From JACKOB01 sp024234575 (lineage in GTDB: Bacteria; Pseudomonadota; Gammaproteobacteria; Pseudomonadales; Oleiphilaceae): a stretch of 64,000 nt of DNA. This document shows, in pieces, positions 59,220-64,000 of the stretch. The position numbers and the translations under genes are program-made. The DNA is taken from positions 330,172 to 394,171 of the forward strand of contig JBPJFZ010000003.1 in assembly GCA_051208035.1 (NCBI GenBank). The letters run 5' to 3'. Position 1 is the stretch's first letter. Each line of letters starts with the position of its first letter. A model generated the notes under the pieces. That model made no database searches. It saw only the letters and a list, made by a program, of their open reading frames with translations, and was not told where the DNA came from.

Positions 59220-59250
59220 AATAAGGGAAGGGCATTGCTCTTCCCTTATT
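59220..59250 (+). terminator. terminator between rplT and pheS
   Basis: AATAAGGGAAG pairs with CTTCCCTTATT, with an inner GC/GC pair and a short loop, followed by CGTTT. It lies 48 bases past rplT and 31 before pheS. It could be a plain terminator or the attenuator of pheST; no Phe-rich leader peptide was seen. Confidence 0.8.
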
Positions 59251-59281
59251 CGTTTAAGGCAGGAATGACTTCGGAGATCTT

Positions 59282-60280
59282 ATGGATAACTTACAACAAC
59301 TCGTCCAGGAAGCGCTGGATGCCATTAGTGCTGCAGCCAATGCACAGGATTTAGATTTAGTGCGCGTTAACTTTCTAGGGAAGAAGGGTAAGATTACCGA
59401 GCAGTTAAAAGGATTGGGAAAGCTTTCTGCTGAAGAGCGGCCTGCCGCAGGTGCAAAGATTAATGTTGCGAAAGAGCAGGTGCAAGAGGCGATAAACAGT
59501 AGAAAAGAGTTTATAGATGCTGCTGAATTAACGTCGAGACTAGAGCGTGAGTCAATTGATGTAACATTGCCGGGCCGTGCGTCAGACCTTGGTGGGCTGC
59601 ATCCGGTAACCAAAACATTGCGAAGAATCGAAGAATTCTTCGGTAAAGCTGGTTATACCGTAGAGGAAGGGCCGGAAATTGAAGATGATTATCACAACTT
59701 CGAAGCGCTAAATATTCCATCGCATCACCCAGCCAGGGCGATGCACGATACGTTCTACTTCAATGCAAATACGCTACTACGCACCCATACTTCACCAGTG
59801 CAAATAAGAACAATGGAACAGGGTAAGCCGCCATTTAGAATGATCTGTCCGGGGCGGGTATATCGCTGCGATTCAGACCAGACTCATACTCCTATGTTTC
59901 ATCAGGTTGAGGGTTTGTTAGTAGAAGAAAAAGTGAGTTTCGCTGATTTGAAAAGCACTATAGAAGAGTTTTTGCGGGTATTCTTCGAGCGTGATCTTGC
60001 CGTGCGCTTCCGTCCGTCGTATTTTCCGTTTACTGAGCCATCCGCAGAAGTGGATATTGAGTGGGGACGAGACGCTGAAGGCAATATTAAATGGCTTGAA
60101 GTGATGGGGTGTGGGATGGTGCATCCAAAGGTTTTCGAGCATGCAGGTATTGATTCAGAAAAATTCACCGGATTTGCTTTTGGATTAGGTGTAGAGCGAT
60201 TGGCAATGCTGCGCTATGGCGTGAATGATTTGCGCATGTTTTTTGAAAACGATATGAGATTCCTTGCGCAGTTTAGATAA
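59282..60280 (+). CDS. pheS: phenylalanine-tRNA ligase alpha subunit
   Basis: 332 residues. The N-terminal coiled coil (EALDAISAAANAQDLDLVRV) binds tRNA. The class II core has GGLHPVTKTLRRIEEFFGKA, YNFEALNIPSHHPARAMHDT-type sequence, TSPVQIRTMEQGKPPFRMIC, PGRVYRCDSDQTHTPMFHQV, and AFGLGVERLAMLRYGVNDLR. It forms an alpha2-beta2 enzyme with PheT, encoded 99 bases downstream. Confidence 0.98.
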   Translation: MDNLQQLVQEALDAISAAANAQDLDLVRVNFLGKKGKITEQLKGLGKLSAEERPAAGAKINVAKEQVQEAINSRKEFIDAAELTSRLERESIDVTLPGRASDLGGLHPVTKTLRRIEEFFGKAGYTVEEGPEIEDDYHNFEALNIPSHHPARAMHDTFYFNANTLLRTHTSPVQIRTMEQGKPPFRMICPGRVYRCDSDQTHTPMFHQVEGLLVEEKVSFADLKSTIEEFLRVFFERDLAVRFRPSYFPFTEPSAEVDIEWGRDAEGNIKWLEVMGCGMVHPKVFEHAGIDSEKFTGFAFGLGVERLAMLRYGVNDLRMFFENDMRFLAQFR

Positions 60281-60379
60281 TATTTGCCAACCATTCGAGA
60301 GATGCGTTTCAGGGGCCGTGACCGAGTTTTAAGGATGCATGGCACGATTGACAGATACAGATACGGGCAGCATATAAGC

Positions 60380-62752
60380 ATGAAATTTAGTGAAAAATGG
60401 CTTAGAGAGTGGGTCAACCCAGAGATTGATACACAAAAACTTGTGCACCAGGTGACGATGGCAGGCTTGGAGGTTGATGGTGTTGAGCAGGTAGCAGGTA
60501 GCTTTACCGGTGTGGTAGTTGGTCATGTGTTGAGTGTTGAAAAACACCCGGATGCAGAAAAGCTGAGTGTATGTCGAGTGACCAATGGTCAGGAAGAATT
60601 TCAAGTAGTGTGTGGCGCCCCGAATGTCCGTGCCAACCTTAAAGTTCCTTTTGCGATGATTGGAGCCGTATTGCCTGGTGATTTCGCCATCAAGAAGGCG
60701 AAATTGCGAGGCGTCGAGTCAATGGGAATGTTGTGTGCAGAGGCAGAGCTAGGATTGTCTGATTCCTCTGATGGATTGATGGAGTTGTCTGCAGATGCAC
60801 CAGTTGGAAAAAGTCTGAGAGAATACCTCGTGCTCGATGATGTGGTGATTGAGGTCGATTTAACACCAAATCGGAGCGACTGCCTGTGTATTGCGGGGTT
60901 GGCAAGAGAGGTAGCAGTACTTAATCGTAAAGAGCTTAAGCCAGTAAAAATTGCCGCGCATGAAGCCGTGGTGAAGGATACATTCCCGGTGGCACTTAGC
61001 GCTGCTGAGGCGTGTCCAAAATATGTTGGTCGTGTCATAAAAGATATTAACCCTGAAGCGGAAACGCCTGTTTGGATGAAGGAGAAGCTTCGAAGAAGTG
61101 GAGTCCGCAGCATAGATCCGGTGGTGGATGTCACTAATTATGTGATGATCGAGCTGGGTCAACCGATGCATGCTTTTGATCTAGACAAACTTGACGGAAA
61201 AATTGACGTTCGAATGGCAAAGCCTGGCGAGAAGCTGACGTTACTGGATGGACAAGAGGTTGCGCTTCGCCCGGACACCCTGGTGATTGCTGATGAAGGT
61301 AAAGCCCTGGCGATGGCAGGTGTTATGGGAGGGCAGGGCAGTGGTGTAAGCAGTCTGACCCGTAATATTTTTCTTGAGAGTGCTTTTTTTGCTCCATTGG
61401 CATTGGCAGGAAAAGCAAGAAGTTATGGTCTACATACTGACTCATCACACCGCTTTGAAAGAGGGGTGGACTACAAATTGCAGGCTAGCGCTGTTGAGCG
61501 AGCGACCGAGTTATTGTTAAGTATAGTGGGGGGCAAACCTGGTCCTGTAGTCGAATTGGTAGAAAAGCAGCATTTACCAGCACGGCGCTTTGTGGAGCTT
61601 AGATTGAGCAAAGTGGCTTCTTTGCTTGGACTGAATATTCCCGAGAAAGAGATTGAGGAAATTTTGGTTCGATTGGGTCTTAAAATTGAAAAGTTAACCA
61701 AGGACGGCTTGTTAATTAAAGTTCCATCCTATCGCTTTGATATCAGCATTGAAGTGGACTTAATCGAAGAAATTGGTCGCATATACGGGTATAACAATTT
61801 GCCAGTGACCAAGCCAATGGCGAAGATTGGTCTACGGGAAAAACCAGAAACGATAGTCTCCAAAGCGAGATTGGCTGATCATCTTATATCTTTGGGTTAT
61901 CAGGAGGCTGTTACTTATAGTTTTGTTGATCCGTCAGTGCAAAAAGCGCTCAATCCTGAAGTTGGTGTTGTTACTTTGGCTAACCCTATTTCTTCAGATA
62001 TGGCCGATATGCGCACGACGTTGTGGTCGGGATTAGTAAAAGCGGTAGAGCACAATCAAAAAAGACAGCAAAGCCGTATTCGTTTTTTTGAAACAGGTTT
62101 GCGTTTCATTCAGACAGAAGAAGGTATCTTGCAAGAGCCAATGTTGGCAGGTGTGGTCTGTGGTCTGCGTGAAAAAGAACGTTGGGCGAATGCGAAGGTA
62201 CCAGTTGATTTTTATGATGTAAAAGCCGATATCGAATCATTGCTTGAGTTAGTTTCAAATGATTTTGAATTTATTGCCGGAAATCATCCAGCACTGCATC
62301 CAGGGCAAACGGCTCAAATAGTAAAATGTGGGAAGCCTGTAGGGTGGGTTGGATTAATTCACCCTGCAGCGCAAAAAACTCTTGATTTAAATGGCTCAGT
62401 CTATTTATTTGAACTATGCTTGAAAGAGATTACGCAGGGTAACCTACCGAAGTTTAAAGAATTTTCGAAATTTCCGGAAGTTCGCCGAGATTTAGCTATC
62501 ATTGTAAACAATAGGGTAAGTTTTTCTGACGTCAGAAAAGTCATTAGCGGTAACGCAGGGCAATTTTTAACAAATGTTACTGTGTTCGATGTCTACCAAG
62601 GGAAAGGTATTGATCCAGAGCACAAGAGTTTGGCGGTTGGGTTGACTTGGCAGCATGCGACAAGAACATTGAACGACGAAGAAATTGCAGAAACATTTGA
62701 TAGCGTCGTTAAAGCACTAAAAGAAAATCTTGATGCTACATTGAGGAGTTGA
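60380..62752 (+). CDS. pheT: phenylalanine-tRNA ligase beta subunit
   Basis: 790 residues from the ATG at 60380 (MKFSEKWLREWVNPEIDTQK), the conserved start; the frame is open back to 60284 but without family likeness. The tRNA-binding OB domain (VVGHVLSVEKHPDAEKLSVC) is followed by B3/B4 and B5 domains with the editing site, the inactive synthetase-like core, and the C-terminal ferredoxin-fold anticodon domain (KEFSKFPEVRRDLAIIVNNR). It ends three bases before ihfA. Confidence 0.98.
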   Translation: MKFSEKWLREWVNPEIDTQKLVHQVTMAGLEVDGVEQVAGSFTGVVVGHVLSVEKHPDAEKLSVCRVTNGQEEFQVVCGAPNVRANLKVPFAMIGAVLPGDFAIKKAKLRGVESMGMLCAEAELGLSDSSDGLMELSADAPVGKSLREYLVLDDVVIEVDLTPNRSDCLCIAGLAREVAVLNRKELKPVKIAAHEAVVKDTFPVALSAAEACPKYVGRVIKDINPEAETPVWMKEKLRRSGVRSIDPVVDVTNYVMIELGQPMHAFDLDKLDGKIDVRMAKPGEKLTLLDGQEVALRPDTLVIADEGKALAMAGVMGGQGSGVSSLTRNIFLESAFFAPLALAGKARSYGLHTDSSHRFERGVDYKLQASAVERATELLLSIVGGKPGPVVELVEKQHLPARRFVELRLSKVASLLGLNIPEKEIEEILVRLGLKIEKLTKDGLLIKVPSYRFDISIEVDLIEEIGRIYGYNNLPVTKPMAKIGLREKPETIVSKARLADHLISLGYQEAVTYSFVDPSVQKALNPEVGVVTLANPISSDMADMRTTLWSGLVKAVEHNQKRQQSRIRFFETGLRFIQTEEGILQEPMLAGVVCGLREKERWANAKVPVDFYDVKADIESLLELVSNDFEFIAGNHPALHPGQTAQIVKCGKPVGWVGLIHPAAQKTLDLNGSVYLFELCLKEITQGNLPKFKEFSKFPEVRRDLAIIVNNRVSFSDVRKVISGNAGQFLTNVTVFDVYQGKGIDPEHKSLAVGLTWQHATRTLNDEEIAETFDSVVKALKENLDATLRS

Positions 62753-62755
62753 AAT

Positions 62756-63058
62756 ATGGGGGCTTTGACAAAAGCTGAAATGGCAGAACGTCTTTATGAA
62801 GAAGTTGGATTAAATAAACGGGAAGCCAAAGAGTTAGTTGAAGCCTTCTTCGATGAAGTACGAAATGCGCTCAGTCATAATGAGCAGGTAAAATTATCAG
62901 GCTTTGGTAATTTCGATTTGCGGGATAAGAAACAGCGACCAGGTCGAAACCCCAAAACAGGGGAAGAGATACCGATAACTGCTCGTAGGGTCGTTACTTT
63001 TAGACCAGGACAAAAACTAAAAACAAAAGTAGAAGCATATGCTGGAACCCAGTCATAA
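62756..63058 (+). CDS. ihfA: integration host factor alpha subunit
   Basis: 100 residues. LTKAEMAERLYEEVGLNKRE, VKLSGFGNFDLRDKKQRPGR, NPKTGEEIPITARRVVTFRP and GQKLKTKVEAY are the HU/IHF fold with the DNA-bending arm and its Pro (RPGRNPKTGEEIPI). GAGGAG at the end of pheT serves as ribosome site. IHF bends DNA in recombination and transcription. It overlaps the next gene by 20 bases. Confidence 0.98.
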   Translation: MGALTKAEMAERLYEEVGLNKREAKELVEAFFDEVRNALSHNEQVKLSGFGNFDLRDKKQRPGRNPKTGEEIPITARRVVTFRPGQKLKTKVEAYAGTQS

Positions 63059-63398
63059 CGACGAGTTACCCCCAATACCGGGAAAGCGTTATTTCACTAT
63101 CGGTGAAGTAAGTGATTTGTGTAGCGTAAAGGCCCATGTTCTCAGATATTGGGAACAAGAGTTCACACAGCTTGCACCCGTAAAAAGACGTGGCAACCGT
63201 CGTTACTATCAACGACAAGATGTTCTTACCATTAGACAGATTCGAAGCTTGCTGTATGATCAGGGCTACACAATTGGTGGTGCTAAGCAGAAGCTGTGCA
63301 GCACTGAGGTCAAGGATGATTCCAGTCAGTATAAACAGCTGATTCGCCAAATGATTACAGAGCTTGAAGAAGTCTTAGTGGTGCTTAATCACCATTAA
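63039..63398 (+). CDS. MerR family transcriptional regulator
   Basis: 119 residues. KRYFTIGEVSDLCSVKAHVL, RYWEQEFTQLAPVKRRGNRR and YYQRQDVLTIRQIRSLLYDQ form the winged-helix DNA-binding domain. The short C-terminal helix (LIRQMITELEEVLVVL) can dimerise, with no ligand domain. It always follows ihfA in many gammaproteobacteria and is of unknown target. It starts inside the last codons of ihfA in another frame. Confidence 0.93.
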   Translation: MLEPSHNDELPPIPGKRYFTIGEVSDLCSVKAHVLRYWEQEFTQLAPVKRRGNRRYYQRQDVLTIRQIRSLLYDQGYTIGGAKQKLCSTEVKDDSSQYKQLIRQMITELEEVLVVLNHH

Positions 63399-63528
63399 GA
63401 CGCACCTGCTTTATGCGTTCATTAATTTCACGGCCTCGCCAAAATATAGATTTTGTGTTTTATTTTTCAAATGGTTAATGTATTATTCGCACCCGTTGAG
63501 ACATCAGGTTTTGACGGATGTCATAATT

Positions 63529-63605
63529 CGGGGCGTAGCGCAGTCTGGTAGCGTACATGCATGGGGTGCATGTGGTCGCAGGTTCAAATCCTGCCGTCCC
63601 GACCA
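63529..63605 (+). tRNA. tRNA-Pro (GGG)
   Basis: 77 bases with encoded CCA. Acceptor CGGGGCG pairs with CGTCCCG (one G-T), the D arm is TAGCGCAGTCTGGTAGCG, the anticodon loop gives GGG inside ATGCATGGGGTGCAT, and the T arm is GCAGGTTCAAATCCTGC. A TATTAT box at 63481-63486 may be its -10. Confidence 0.95.
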
Positions 63606-64000
63606 ATCTTTAATGATTCAGTATCCTGTCAATCAACCCAATACTCTCTGTTTATTACCTACAGGTTCTTAGGAACTACCAATTCAAAAATTCTTCAAAT
63701 CCCTTGATGTAGCCTGTGCTTCGGCCTGTTATGTTCCAATTCTATGTGCTTCTTGTTTCGGAAAATTTCGTATAAGTTTCTGTAATATCCAATCTAAAGA
63801 TATCTATGTAAAGAAAGTCTATTAGAGAGCTGATATTAGATAGAACTGTCAGGATAACAACGATGAAGATGGCATTTCTTTAACCGTTCATGGTAAGATC
63901 GCGGCCGTTTTTTATGGATATCGGCAGTCTTTAGACCTGTTCGACATCAGTTGTAAAAGTAATTGGGAATAGCTGTAAGCCTACAGCAATAGTTTCAGGA
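63606..64000. other. region after tRNA-Pro, no gene found
   Basis: 395 AT-rich bases to the window end without a supported gene. Short frames lack ribosome sites. No direct repeat of the tRNA 3' end, which would mark an integrated element, was seen within the window. Confidence 0.35.

Noticed and set aside
60284..60379. Upstream extension of pheT
   Set aside because: PheT proteins begin at MKFSEKWLREW; the extra 32 codons are not family-like and lie in the pheS-pheT gap.
63606..64000. Integrated element at tRNA-Pro
   Set aside because: No integrase gene and no direct repeat of the tRNA 3' end in the visible 395 bases; the window ends too soon to exclude it fully.

Overview
The window is chromosomal DNA of a gammaproteobacterium, probably an aquatic or marine one in the Pseudomonadales/Cellvibrionales neighbourhood. 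The basis is the gene content: groESL, a general secretion pathway gspN-gspC-gspD block, purEK, ampG, the thrS-infC-rpmI-rplT-pheS-pheT-ihfA-merR translation block ending in tRNA-Pro, DUF1853, DUF1315 (YeaC), DUF2797, and a DUF1329/YCF48/RND trio. Base composition is moderate and coding is dense on both strands. Genus cannot be fixed from sequence alone.

Layout. 1-4.5 kb: the end of fadH, an odd intergenic stretch holding two similar hairpin modules, a receiver protein with a decayed GGDEF domain, yajQ, and an unrecognised exported protein. 4.6-13.9 kb: an accessory island. It is bounded by two nearly identical direct copies of about 477 bp, which contain the 5' part of an AraC-type regulator gene. 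Between them lie relics of a Tn3-family transposase, two IS91-family transposases, a tyrosine recombinase and a GFA-family enzyme. A repeat-bearing lipoprotein gene and a complete IS66-family element also lie between them; the IS66 element sits inside the recombinase relic. The right-hand AraC copy is split by a complete IS256-family element with an 8-bp target duplication. The arrangement is what single-crossover (Campbell-type) integration of a circle into the AraC gene would leave.

14.6-36.8 kb is ordinary chromosome: ampG, an alkyltransferase-like gene, an SDR gene, fxsA, groESL behind a good heat-shock promoter candidate, gspNCD without the rest of the type II secretion genes, an M48 protease with a TerB-like tail next to lemA, a GGDEF/EAL protein, Fe-superoxide dismutase, purEK, an acyl-CoA-dehydrogenase-like gene, a metallo-beta-lactamase-fold gene paired with a small helical protein, and a histone-H1-like protein.

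37.2-38.8 kb holds two tandem tRNA-Val/tRNA-Asp pairs, a 30-codon ORF for an extremely acidic peptide with its own ribosome binding site, and a six-unit pentanucleotide repeat. 38.8-55.8 kb carries a coiled-coil protein with a Cys/His tail, a PLP enzyme, DUF1853, NAD kinase, a metallophosphatase, a GlpG-like rhomboid protease, yeaC, DUF2797, pepN, the DUF1329-YCF48-RND trio and a TAXI-type binding protein. 56.0-63.6 kb is the conserved translation operon, in which infC appears to start at ATT, then ihfA, a MerR-type gene overlapping it, and tRNA-Pro.

No CRISPR array, rRNA operon, prophage or recognised defence system was seen. The most unusual material is the nested island, the acidic microprotein locus and the paired hairpin modules after fadH.
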